Shown in pieces: positions 13,799 through 24,300 of a DNA stretch of 64,000 bases. The translations under genes were made by a program, and so were the position numbers. The notes beneath the pieces are model-generated. The model saw nothing but the letters and a program-made list of their open reading frames with translations, had not been told where the DNA came from and searched no databases. The stretch covers positions 379,562,175 to 379,626,174 of the forward strand of contig CM022302.1 in NCBI GenBank assembly GCA_011799875.1, written 5' to 3'. Within the stretch, counting starts at the first letter, position 1. Each line of letters begins with the position of its first letter. The DNA comes from Thinopyrum elongatum. Lineage: Eukaryota > Streptophyta > Magnoliopsida > Poales > Poaceae.

Positions 13799-14186
13799 TC
13801 ATATCTTGGATAGAGCATTGGAGGCTGCTGAGGTGCACATGGTGGTGTAGTCTCCTTGTTGTGGCTGCTCTTGGGGCTGCTCCTCTTCTTCGTCGGTGGC
13901 GAGTTCTTCTTCATCTATTTGTTCTGGTTCTGGCCCTTCTTGGTCAAAAGTTTCATCTCCTTCATGCACAATATAATGCAATTGTCCATGTTCTATGGAA
14001 AAAACTGTTAGGCATAGGATTAGGCAACAAGTATGCAACTCCAAAATTCTGATGCAATGATGGCCATTACGAACTACTACCATTCCAGCGCTAGTGAGAC
14101 CACGAACATTAACAAGGGTGTTACTGACAATGGGGCGAAGGTTTTTGTAGTTGAGACCAAGGGAGTTGGCCAACATGGTGATCACT
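13799..14186 (-). pseudogene. ATHILA-like ORF of element A, C-terminal part
   Basis: An open minus-strand frame of about 128 codons begins exactly at the CACTA insertion point (14186) and ends at 13799. It contains a hydrophobic/leucine-rich stretch and then a strongly acidic, Glu/Gln-rich tail (EEEQPQEQPQQ). It continues the frame found at 45122-45258 on the other side of the CACTA element. I infer it is the C-terminal part of the same protein; the function is unknown. Confidence 0.6.
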
Positions 14187-14450
14187 CACTACTAGGAGAA
14201 AGCCTACTAGTAGCGCTGGAAATACCCATATCAGTAGCGCTGGCTGCAACGCTACTGCTAAGGCGCTACAGCTAAGTTGTAGCCGTAGCGCTGCTTCAAC
14301 CAGCGCTACTGGTAAGTATGGTTAGCAGTAGCGCTGCTTCAACTAGCAGTAGTACTAACTATCTGTAGCGCCGCACCACAACAAACGCTGCTGCTAAACC
14401 AGCGCTGCCACTAGACTCCTACCAGCGCTACTGCTAATATTCCTGCTTTC
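14187..14450. repeat. Left terminal inverted repeat and subterminal repeats of CACTA
   Basis: The CACTACTAGG terminus is followed by about a dozen copies of GTAGCGCTG / CAGCGCTAC in both orientations. They are divergent, but the AGCGCT centre is kept in most. Confidence 0.9.
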
Positions 14451-14697
14451 ATAGATTTTTCCCCTCTACGTATTTGTGCATGCTCTATACAGTAGTTTCA
14501 TCATATCATAATAAACATACATTATTCTCATCATATCATACACATATAGTAGTCTCGTCATACCATCATCATCATCATCATCATCATCCAACACAAATAT
14601 CATCACATCTCAAAAATAGCGATACACAAGTCATGTCATGTCTCGAATAAATGCAACTGCATGGTCATGGCACACACACAAGTTTCATCATCTCTAT
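14451..14697. other. Non-coding 3' region of CACTA
   Basis: AT-rich sequence between the subterminal repeats and the small ORF, with a (CAT)n microsatellite at about 14563-14588. No coding signal seen. Confidence 0.7.
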
Positions 14698-14973
14698 CTA
14701 AACCATGATGTAGAAGAGAAGAGCGATCAGTATGAGCAAGAACGCGACTATGTAGTACTTCTTGAGGCACCGGTTTTGCTCCCTCTCTTGTCGGAGCGTC
14801 CACCTCAAGTAACTCCTTTCCGCTTCGGCTCTGCTGTCGAACCCTCTGTGGCTAGCGCCCGGGTACCTGTCCACCTGGGCCTGAGCGTCTAGCCAGTGGT
14901 CGTACACTCCTGTAACCCTCCCAATGAATATGGCGTAGCAGTCCTTCGCCATCTCTGATCTATGTACCTGCAT
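14698..14973 (-). CDS. Small protein with viroplasmin/RNase H1 N-terminal-like domain and C-terminal membrane helix
   Basis: This intact ORF has 91 codons, or 84 from the second ATG, which is followed by GCG and starts MAKDCYAIF. Residues about 12-57 (CYAIFIGRVTGVYDHW, AQAQVDRYPGASHRGF, RAEAERSY) match the pattern of the caulimovirus viroplasmin / RNase H1 N-terminal hybrid-binding domain: an aromatic-rich opening, a GxY turn, Q-V-x-x-P/S-G-A, then G-F-x-x-R-x-E-A. A short basic/charged linker (about 58-71) follows, then a hydrophobic helix (about 72-90, YIVAFLLILIALLFYIMV). No RNase H catalytic domain follows. It lies downstream of the second CACTA gene in the same direction, inside the element's 3' end. 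The domain call is from memory of the family; the role is unknown. Confidence 0.68.
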   Translation of the reverse strand: MQVHRSEMAKDCYAIFIGRVTGVYDHWLDAQAQVDRYPGASHRGFDSRAEAERSYLRWTLRQEREQNRCLKKYYIVAFLLILIALLFYIMV

Positions 14974-15375
14974 CGTCAGTTGATGAATTCAATGATAATA
15001 TGCAACATGATGTACTTGAGAAACACAAAGAGGCATAGTTAGCAAAATACAAGCAACCTATAGTAAACATAAATAACGAAGTTCCTCATACCCAAACTAA
15101 TTAACTAGAGTGATCTACGCTAGTTCAGGAGGACGGTTTAATTACATCACAGAGCATCGCCGTGCATAAATTCAAAGTTTTGTCATAGAAAGACATTAGT
15201 GACTAATTAAAAATACACATTGTCATCGTCAATCAGTCCTCCATGTCGGCGCTCCAATCTTCATAGTCAGGGAGGAAGCACCTGAGCTTCGTGAAAGGCT
15301 TCAAGTCCAGACGTTGAGTGACTAGCAGTGATCGGACATGATCCCGAGTCCTTGGCCCATGGTAGAACATCCCTG
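14974..15375 (-). other. Spacer between the second CACTA gene and the small ORF
   Basis: AT-rich sequence in its first half, no recognisable feature. The latter part (15240-15375) may still be coding or 3' UTR of the second CACTA gene, because codon-like composition continues, but I could not fix a frame. Confidence 0.45.
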
Positions 15376-16491
15376 TTAGTTCATGATCACTTGGGCAAGT
15401 TCACACTGTACGTGATAAAACTCAGCTCGGATTCGATGATTCGGTATCCTTCCTATGCTTGTGGCCCAGTTGACAATCTCGACATCGTTGGAAGTAGCTG
15501 ACATGCGAAGGCGTTGATTATCCCTTCTGTACTCGATCATGTGATGCATGAGATAGAATCCATCAGCCTTACTATCGTTCGGTTGCTGGATGCAGCAGAA
15601 GTCGGTCTTATGGCCGAAACCCAGCCCGTTCTTCCTATACATTTTCACCTTGATATATCCACTAGATAGGCTGAAGGTTAACAAGGCACTATCGAGAACA
15701 CTCTTTATGTGTGTGTAATCCTTTTTCTTGATGTTCTTCGATGAGTCCAAGTACAGAGCATGGGAGCATTGTGGGTACAGACAGATGAGGACGCCCCACC
15801 CCCCCGCTGCGCAAAATAAGTACACCTCAAATTAGCCTCCATGCTTGCAAAGGAATGATTAAAACTTACGAAAGGATATCCGCGGATGAATTACGTGGGA
15901 TGATAAGGCAGGAGAATCGTTTCCTTGTCCTTATTAGCAATCATGAACTCACCGATGTACTTGCTCGCATAGTCACGGTGCTCTTTGCATACTGCCAAGA
16001 AGCTCTCGTGCATATAGTACGGGTCTGCGACGCTGATATATTTTATGTTCTCGCGCCTGATGATGTAGTTGAGATATAGCGCATACATGCGGATGAACTG
16101 AAAATCCAGCTTGGTCATGTGGAACATGTCGTAGATGTAGTCAAATTGCAGGATGAACTTGTCCGCGGGCCATCTCTCGACGTACAACTTCCCACCCAGC
16201 ACCTGAGCCGCGTAAAGCGGGTATCCTGGATTTTTCGAGATAAGAAGGCTTTTCTCTCTGGCCAGCACATCTTCATGAAGTCTCCTTAGATCATTGTTCA
16301 GTATGTGCTCTAGCGCTTTCGGAGGTAGGATCGGGTGGCCGGTGACATGGAAATGCTCCGCACCTTCGACAGGTATTCTATCTACCTCCCAGGGCTTCAG
16401 AGGCGGTTGGCTGCTTGAAGCAGCTCTGGCGCCTTTAGGCCTTTCTTGTCCGGTCTCCTCCTTTGCTTCTTGGTGGGTGGCGGTAGTGAGC
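15376..16491 (-). pseudogene. Second CACTA gene, C-terminal piece: Ulp1-like (C48 peptidase fold) domain
   Basis: The minus-strand coding sequence resumes directly at the Gypsy E insertion (16491). It runs through 16268-15891 (ISKNPGYPLYAAQVLGG, ETILLPYHPT) and, after an apparent intron or frame break near 15830-15890, through 15825-15376 (ALYLDSSKNI, KTDFCCIQQPNDS, GFYLMHHMIEY). The order LLPYHP, then L-Y-L-D-S, then Q-Q-x-x-D-S, then G-F-Y-L-M-H resembles Ulp1/SENP proteases found in plant CACTA second genes. Where the catalytic cysteine is expected before the glycine the sequence reads K-A-D-G, and the region of the catalytic histidine reads G-G-W, so the protease centre looks lost. A run of seven G near 15800 makes the frame there uncertain. 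Confidence 0.68.
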
Positions 16492-19400
16492 TGTGACGCC
16501 CCCGGTTCAATCGTACACTAATCATACACGCAAACGTGTACGATCAAGCCCAGGGACTCACGGGAAGATATCACAACACAACTCTAAACACAAATAAACG
16601 GAGGTCCACAATATTACAGACCAGGGATCCGAAGATCCGAATACATAAGTCAGTCATACAAATAATATCTGGGTACAGACATAGTTAGACAAGTTCTGCC
16701 TTAAGAAGGCTAGCACAAACAGCGACACTAGATCGAAAGGCGTTGGCCTCCTGCCTGGGAGCCTCCGATCCTACTCCTGGTCAGATGGCTCGATCCAGTA
16801 GTACGTGCCCTCTGGACCCGCCTGGTAGTAGGCTCCGGTGGTGGCGTCTGGCTCCTGGACTCCATCGTCTGGTGTATCATCAAGGTGGGGTATATGGGGG
16901 AAAAGAGAACATAAAGCAACCGTGAGTACTCATCCGAAGTACTCAGCAAGCAAGGATCTATACTACATATGCAACATTATCAATGGAGAAAAGGCTGTAT
17001 ATGTGGACTGGGCTGCAGAAATGCCAGAATAGAGAGAAAGGCCTAGTCCTATCGAAGACTAGCATCTTCAAACATCTTCTCAAAGCCATCATCTTGCAGC
17101 AGTAGAAGAGAGTAGAATAGCATTTTATTTAGCAAACATGTTGAAGTACAGCTCAAAGATCCTTCCTCGACTCCCAGCGAGAAAGTAATCCCGAAGCTTC
17201 AATTAAGTAACAAGTATCCAGTTTAAGTAGTAGATCGGGATACACAAACTGAGCGTCCTTTACCGTAGGACCGGCTATCGATAGAAGATTCATCCCTGCA
17301 GGGGTGCACTACTGTTACCCAACACGCTCGATCAACTCTGGCCGGACATACTTGATGGGTAATGCCCGTCCTCGGAAGATCAACACGAAGCAGCGCTCTA
17401 CCTAGGCTCAGCAGAGAGGTCAGCACGCCGGACTAACCTATGCACCCAGGGGTCTCAGGCCATCGCCCTGGGCACCCTGCGCGTTGCGTGGCTGGCCGGG
17501 GTGCAGGCGCGACACTGAACTCGCCAGTGAAGTATCCAGCCCAATCCCGACGATCAGCCCGCACGGTGAATCGTGACGTCTGATAAGCTTTCGGCGAAAC
17601 GTACATCGCAGAGGGCCCCATAACCATTATCCCGCGTGGTGGTAGTGCGTATAGGGCACGTCGACCCACTCAGATCACACACCCAAATCCAATAGGCTCA
17701 ATTAGTATCAAGCGGAGACAATCAGAGTCTCTGATGCTCCGCCACAATGTCACACTCGAGTGCCCTTCCGGCACACCCGAAATCATAGATCCCCAGCGGG
17801 TACCCACCAGGGTGGACCCGCCTGTGAAAAAGGTCAAGTAACCGTGTGGTCATAATCATCAGGGTGAACGTAAGAGGTATCACCCTCGAGGTTCACCCTG
17901 AGGGGTTGCACGACAGAGTCGTATCGGACATGGAGAAGGAGGAATCACCCTCGATGACCACGACCGTACAGCTATGCTGCAGAGTATTCATCAGGAGTGC
18001 GTTACGAGGTATCACCCTCGGCACTCGATAGTTACTACGCAGAGTCGTATAACTAAGGGGGGTGTGAAGTGAGGCGTCTGTCTCTGATCGACGATCACGT
18101 TGATCGAGTCATCGATGAACAAGAAGGGGCGACAAAGTAAGGTGGTGGGGTCACAGATGGTTCATACCAACCTATACTAAACAGTTTATCATAGGCAGGT
18201 AAGGTAGCAATGAACAGGTTACAACAGCAGGCTATGCATCAGAATAGGAGCATACATTAACAGTAGCGAAATCTAATGCAAGCAGGAGAATAGAATGGGC
18301 GATATCTGGAATGCTCAAGGGGGGGGGGGCTTGCCTGGTTGCTCTGGCAAGAGAGGGAGGTCGTCAACGGGCTGCTCGTCGGTAGTGTAGTCGTAACCTG
18401 GTGCAGCGTCGTCGGTCTCGGCGTCTATCGAGAGAGAAGGAGGGGGAGAGAAACAATAAATTCACGGCAATAATGCAAACAATATGTATGACATGCCTAA
18501 ATGATATGCCGGGGTGTTCTACTGCCTAACTAAATGATTTAGTTAATTTAGGAATTTATTTGGATTTATTTAATTAAAGTTGGGCACTATTCATTTACTG
18601 AAATCGGTCTAAAAGTTCAATGTTCTTATAGCTGCGGGCGTCTGACGGGAATACGGAGGGCGTATCCGGGCTCGTATCGTCGTTCTGAGCAAGTTTCATG
18701 TATAAAATATTTTCATCGGAGATACGGTTTAAAAGATATGATTTTCTAAAGTTTTTATTAATTTCTAAAATTTAATTAATTATTTAATTCAACATTATCC
18801 GAAACAGTGATTGATGACGTCAGCATGACATCATGCTGACGTCAGCAGCCACCTGACAGGGTGGGTCCCACCTGTCATAGGCTGTTAGGTTAATTAGGTT
18901 TAATTAATTTAATTACTGATTAATTAACACTAATTAGTTAATTAGATTAACCTAATCAGGATTAATTAACTAATTAATTAACTAATTAATTATTTAATTA
19001 ATCATTTTATTTATTTCTATTTTTATTTTCTATTTCTTTTAAATCGTTTTTAGGGGGGTGGGCCCCATCTGTCAGCGGCACAGGGGGGGCAGGGCCCACC
19101 GGGCAGTGGCCCATACGGCCACACGGGGCGGGCGTGGGCGCAGCCCGAGCGGGCGCGTCCAGGGTGCGCCCGGGCGCTGGCCACGGGCGCCGGCGAGGCG
19201 CGGCTGGACGGGTCGGTGGTGAGCGCGGGGCCACGGCGCGCGATGCGGACGAGCGCGCGGGCGAGGTGTGGGGGCGCGCGCGCGTGCGGGTGGCCGCGGC
19301 GAGCGGAGGCAGAGGCGAGAGGACGAGCGGCAGCGGCGGCTGGAGTGGGCAAAACATAATTCCATATTTATTTCAGATTTAATAAATGGTTACTAAATAT

Positions 19401-19671
19401 TATCTTTATCCACTGTTTGAGGTTGTTCGAGTCACTTATCCAATTCCAATGATGTTGGTTTCAATTTTAGAATAGCCTCTGGAATATTTGTTATTTATCT
19501 GACATTTTAGCTCCTATGTTGGACAACTTTTATATTCCACTTTCATTTAAATTTGAATTTGACTTAGGAGTTGAAATGCAATATGATGCTAATGATGATT
19601 ATGCACTGTCGATCATGCTAACATGTCATTATCAAAAGTGATTACTGTTGCTAATCACCGGGGGTGTTACA
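16492..19671 (-). repeat. Left (3') LTR of element E, shortened
   Basis: 3180 bp, TGTGACG...GTGTTACA. It carries three copies of the 15-bp motif (17874, 17939, 18006). Its GC-rich core (about 19030-19344) is shorter and different in sequence from that of the partner LTR. Confidence 0.95.
17874..18020. repeat. 15-bp motif array in left LTR of E
   Basis: GAGG(A/T)ATCACCCTCG at 17874-17888, 17939-17953 and 18006-18020, spaced 65 and 67 bp. The matching sites in the right LTR are near 22703, 22768 and 22835. Confidence 0.85.
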
Positions 19672-19683
19672 ACTCTCCTCATC
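19672..19683 (-). other. Polypurine tract of element E
   Basis: Read on the minus strand it is GATGAGGAGAGT, immediately before the 3' LTR. It would prime plus-strand DNA synthesis. Confidence 0.75.
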
Positions 19684-19707
19684 TATTAAGAATTCTCGTC
19701 CCGAGAA

Positions 19708-20925
19708 TTAAGAGGAAGACTGAAAGAAAGAGGGGTATTCTTCGCGAAGACGATCCTCGCGTTCCCAAGTGGCTTCATCTTCAGAATGATTTGACCACTG
19801 AACCTTGAGGAACTTGATTGACTTTTGACGTGTTCGACGCTCAGCTTGATCAAGAATACGGATGGGATATTCTGGATATGACAGATCTTCCCGTAATTCA
19901 AGCACTTCATGATCCACAGCTCGAATAGGATCCTTGAAGCAGCGGCGGAGTTGGGATACATGAAAGACGTCATGTACTTGAGAAAGGTTTGGCGGCAATT
20001 GCAACTGATATGCCACTTCTCTTCGACGGGCAAGAATACGGAACGGGCCAATGTAGCGAGGGGCTAACTTGCCTTTGATTCCGAACCGATGAGTGCCTTT
20101 CAACGGAGTGACGCGGAGGTAAGCTTGCTCGCCAGGTTGATAGACTATTTCCTGGTGCTTTCGGTCATAGTTGCTCTTCTGACGAGACTGAGCAGACTTC
20201 AAATGTTCACGAACAATACGGACTTGTTCTTCAGCTTGCCGAATAATGTCCGGTCCGACGAGTGAGCGTTCCCCAGTTTCTGACCAATTCAGAGGGGTTC
20301 GACACTTACGACCGTATAGAACTTCAAACGGTGCCATCTTCAGACTAGCTTGATAGCTATTGTTGTAAGAGAATTCGGCATACGGGAGAGATTCCTCCCA
20401 TTTCTTACCGAAGGAGATGACGCAAGCTCGAAGCATATCTTCGAGCACTTGATTAACTCGTTCAACTTGACCCTGTGACTGAGGGTGAAAAGCGGTATTG
20501 AACGACAGATGTGTTCCCATAGCTTCTTGGAAACTATTCCAGAATCTGGAGGTGAAGAGGCTGCCACGATCAGAACTGATCTCCAACGGAACACCGTGGA
20601 GTGACACAATCCGGGAAACATACAAGTCTGCTAACTGGCTAGCAGTGATTGTCTCCTTAACAGGCAGAAAGTGGGCAACCTTAGAGAATCGGTCAATGAC
20701 AACAAAAATAGCATCATGACCCTTCTGGGATTTGGGAAAACCAGTAATGAAATCCATTTGGACCTTGTCCCATTTCCATTCAGGAATTTCCAGGGGTTGC
20801 AGAGTTCCTGCGGGCCTTTGATGTTGAGCTTTAACGCGGCGGCAAACGTCACACTCAGAAACATAACGAGCAATGTCTCGCTTCATATTAGGCCACCAGA
20901 ATCTTTGACAAATGTCACGGTACAT
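19708..20925 (-). CDS. Gypsy integrase with C-terminal chromodomain (5'-truncated pol)
   Basis: The open frame has 405 codons. It keeps the second half of the zinc-binding region (C25, C28), the catalytic triad D58, D119 and E155 with 35 residues between the last two (DD35E), a GPY/F-like segment (LAPRYIGPFRIL) and a chromodomain at about residues 340-395 (FLKVQWSNHSEDEATWERE). The first ATG follows a TAG directly, at the point where the upstream pol sequence is missing. In intact elements this integrase is the end of a gag-pol polyprotein, so here it has no natural expression signal. Its frame is undamaged, consistent with a recent insertion. Confidence 0.93.
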   Translation of the reverse strand: MYRDICQRFWWPNMKRDIARYVSECDVCRRVKAQHQRPAGTLQPLEIPEWKWDKVQMDFITGFPKSQKGHDAIFVVIDRFSKVAHFLPVKETITASQLADLYVSRIVSLHGVPLEISSDRGSLFTSRFWNSFQEAMGTHLSFNTAFHPQSQGQVERVNQVLEDMLRACVISFGKKWEESLPYAEFSYNNSYQASLKMAPFEVLYGRKCRTPLNWSETGERSLVGPDIIRQAEEQVRIVREHLKSAQSRQKSNYDRKHQEIVYQPGEQAYLRVTPLKGTHRFGIKGKLAPRYIGPFRILARRREVAYQLQLPPNLSQVHDVFHVSQLRRCFKDPIRAVDHEVLELREDLSYPEYPIRILDQAERRTRQKSIKFLKVQWSNHSEDEATWEREDRLREEYPSFFQSSS

Positions 20926-21305
20926 CTAAAACAGAGGAAATTCAGATTTGTCAAATGACAACGAGAAGTTTAACACAACTCGGAGAGAAAGGTTAAACAA
21001 AACAATGGAAAGGAAAATGATTATCAGACTAATCAGATCAACGACAGGGAAATCGCACAGATATCCAGCTCTCCGGGTAGACGGGATTTACGAGATCCTA
21101 AGTGTCGGCGTTAGTAAAATTTATTTAACCCGAATAGAAGAGATATTAGAGTCCCAGAGTATAGACGAGGAATAAAAGATCCTAATACCACCCAGTTGGC
21201 GACGTGGGCCCGTAAGCCACACAGCCAAGTTAGTAAATTAGTTTCTCGGTTTCTAGACTCAACTTCGGCCAAGGAATTTGGAGGGGGGCTTCCTACAGGC
21301 AGTCG
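20926..21305 (-). other. Leader remnant of element E between primer site and integrase
   Basis: About 380 bp of untranslated leader-like sequence. The deletion that removed gag to RNase H must have one edge near 20926. No coding signal was seen. Confidence 0.6.
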
Positions 21306-21317
21306 GCTCTGATACCA
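21306..21317 (-). other. Primer-binding site of element E (initiator tRNA-Met)
   Basis: The minus strand reads TGGTATCAGAGC, complementary to the 3' end of plant initiator tRNA-Met, 3 bp inside the 5' LTR. Confidence 0.88.
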
Positions 21318-21320
21318 ACT

Positions 21321-24300
21321 TGTGACGCCCCCGGTTCAATCGTACACTAATCATACACGCAAACGTGTACGATCAAGCCCAGGGACTCACGGGAAGATAT
21401 CACAACACAACTCTAAACACAAATAAACGGAGGTCCACAATATTACAGACCAGGGATCCGAAGATCCGAATACATAAGTCAGTCATACAAATAATATCTG
21501 GGTACAGACATAGTTACACAAGTTCTGCCTTAAGAAGGCTAGCACAAATAGCGACACTAGATCGAAAGGCGTTGGCCTCCTGCCTGGGAGCCTCCGATCC
21601 TACTCCTGGTCAGCTGGCTCGATCCAGTAGTACGTGCCCTCTGGACCCGCCTGGTAGTAGGCTCCGGTGGTGGCGTCTCGCTCCTGGACTCCATCGTCTG
21701 GTGTATCATCAAGGTGGGGTATATGGGGGAAAAGAGAAAATAAAGCAACCGTGAGTACTCATCCGAAGTACTCAGCAAGCAAGGATCTATACTACATATG
21801 CAACATTATCAATGGAGAAAAGGCTGTATATGTGGACTGGGCTGCAGAAATGCCAGAATAGAGAGAAAGGCCTAGTCCTATCGAAGACTAGCATCTTCAA
21901 ACATCTTCTCAAAGCCATCATCTTGCAGCAGTAGAAGAGAGTAGAATAGCATTTTATTTAGCAAACATGTTGAAGTACAGCTCAAAGATCCTTCCTCGAC
22001 TCCCAGCGAGAAAGTAATCCCGAAGCTTCAATTAAGTAACAAGTATCCAGTTTAAGTAGTAGATCGGGATACACAAACTGAGCGTCCTTTACCGTAGGAC
22101 CGGCTATCGATAGAAGATTCATCCCTGCAGGGGTGCACTACTGTTACCCAACACGCTCGATCAACTCTGGCCGGACATACTTGATGGGTAATGCCCGTCC
22201 TCGGAAGATCAACACGAAGCAGCGCTCTACCTAGGCTCAGCAGAGAGGTCAGCACGCCGGACTAACCTATGCACCCAGGGGTCTCGGGCCATCGCCCTGG
22301 GCACCTTGCGCGTTGCGTGGCTGGCCGGGGTGCAGGCGCGACACTGAACTCGCCAGTGAAGTATCCAGCCCAATCCCGACGATCAGCCCGCACGGTGAAT
22401 CGTGACGTCTGATAAGCTTTCGGCGAAACGTACATCGCAGAGGGCCCCATAACCATTATCCCGCGTGGTGGCAGTGCGTATAGGGCACGTCGACCCACTC
22501 AGATCACACACCCAAATCCAATAGGCTCAATTAGTATCAAGCGGAGACAATCAGAGTCTCTGATGCTCCGCCACAATGTCACACTCGAGTGCCCTTCCGG
22601 CACACCCGAAATCATAGATCCCCAGCGGGTACCCACCAGGGTGGACCCGCCTGTGAAAAAGGTCAAGTAACCGTGTGGTTATAATCATCAGGGTGAACGT
22701 AAGAGGTATCACCCTCGAGGTTCACACTGAGGGGTTGCACGACAGAGTCGTATCGGACATGGAGAAGGAGGAATCACCCTCGATGACCACGACCGTACAG
22801 CTATGCTGCAGAGTATTCATCAGGAGTGCGTTACGAGGTATCACCCTCGGCACTCTATAGTTACTACGCAGAGTCGTACAACTAAGGGGGTGTGAAGTGA
22901 GGCGTCTGTCTCTGATCGACGATCACGTTGATCGAGTCGTCGATGAACAAGCAGGGGCGACAAAGTAAGGTGGTGGGGTCACAGATGGTTCATACCAACC
23001 TATACTAAACAGTTTATCATAGGCAGGTAAGGTAGCAATGAACAGGTTACAACAGCAGGCTATGCATCAGAATAGGAGCATACATTAACAGTAGCGAAAT
23101 CTAATGCAAGCAGGAGAATAGAATGGGCGATATCTGGAATGCTCAAGGGGGGGGGGGCTTGCCTGGTTGCTCTGGCAAGAGAGGAAGGTCGTCAACGGGC
23201 TGCTCGTCGGTAGAGTAGTCGTAACCTGGTGCAGCGTCGTCGGTCTCGGCGTCTATCGAGAGAGAAGGAGGGGGAGAGAAACAATAAATTCACGGCAATA
23301 ATGCAAACAATATGTATGACATGCCTAAATGATATGCCGGGGTGTTCTACTGCCTAACTAAACGATTTAGTTAATTTAGGAATTTATTTGGATTTATTTA
23401 ATTAAAGTTGGGCACTATTCATTTACTGAAATCGGTCTAATTGTTCAACGTTCTTATAGTTGCGGGCATCTGACGGAGATACCGAGGGCGTATCCGGGTT
23501 CGTATCGTCGTTCTGAGCAAGTTTCATGTACAAAGTATTTTCATCGGAGTTACGGTTTATTTAATATGATTTTCTAAAGTTTTTATTAATTTCTGAAATT
23601 TAATTAATTATTTAATTCAACATTATCCGAAACAGTGCTGATGATGACGTCAGCATGACCTCATGCTGATGTCAGCGGTTAATTAAGTTAATTACTAATT
23701 ACTGTTTAATTAACACTAATTAGTTAATTGGATTAACCTAATCAGGATTAATTAACTAACTAATTAATTATTATTATTTTTATTTATTTTTATTTTTTAT
23801 TTTTATTTGGGTCATGGGCCCCACTGGTCAGTGGACCAGGGGCGGACACGTCCGGGGCGTGCCCCTTTTGGGACCGGACATGTCCGGTGCCCAAAGGGGA
23901 CGCACGGGCGGGCGCGGGCGGTCGGCGGCGCGGCGAAGCGTGGGCGCAGGCGAGCGCACGCGGGGCCGGAGGCGGGGCGGCGGCGCGGTGGCTGGAGCGG
24001 CCGCGGGCGGCAGCGCGGTGGCTGGAGCGGCAGCGGGCGGCGGTCGCGCGGAGGCGAAGCGGGGGCCGGAGCGGGTCGAGGCGACCGCGGGACGGGCGCG
24101 GGGAGCACGGCGTCAGGCGCGCGGGCGCGAGGACGGGGAGGCTCGGGGTGGTCGCGGCAGTGGCCGGCGCGGATGCGTGCGCGGCGAGGTGCGGGAGCAG
24201 AGAGGGGGGGAAGAGGCCCGAGGTCTCACCGTGATCCGTAGGGACGGGGCAGCGGGGGTCGGGGTGGTCGACGGGGACGACGGCGATGGGGAGGCAGGCC

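Noticed and set aside
14187..14450. CRISPR-like regular repeats
   Set aside because: Repeats are in both orientations, irregularly spaced and at the end of a CACTA element in a plant genome.
21306..21317. Possible tRNA gene fragment (initiator Met); likewise tRNA-Asp matches at 32696 and 61739
   Set aside because: Only the 3'-end complement is present, next to LTRs: primer-binding sites, not tRNA genes.
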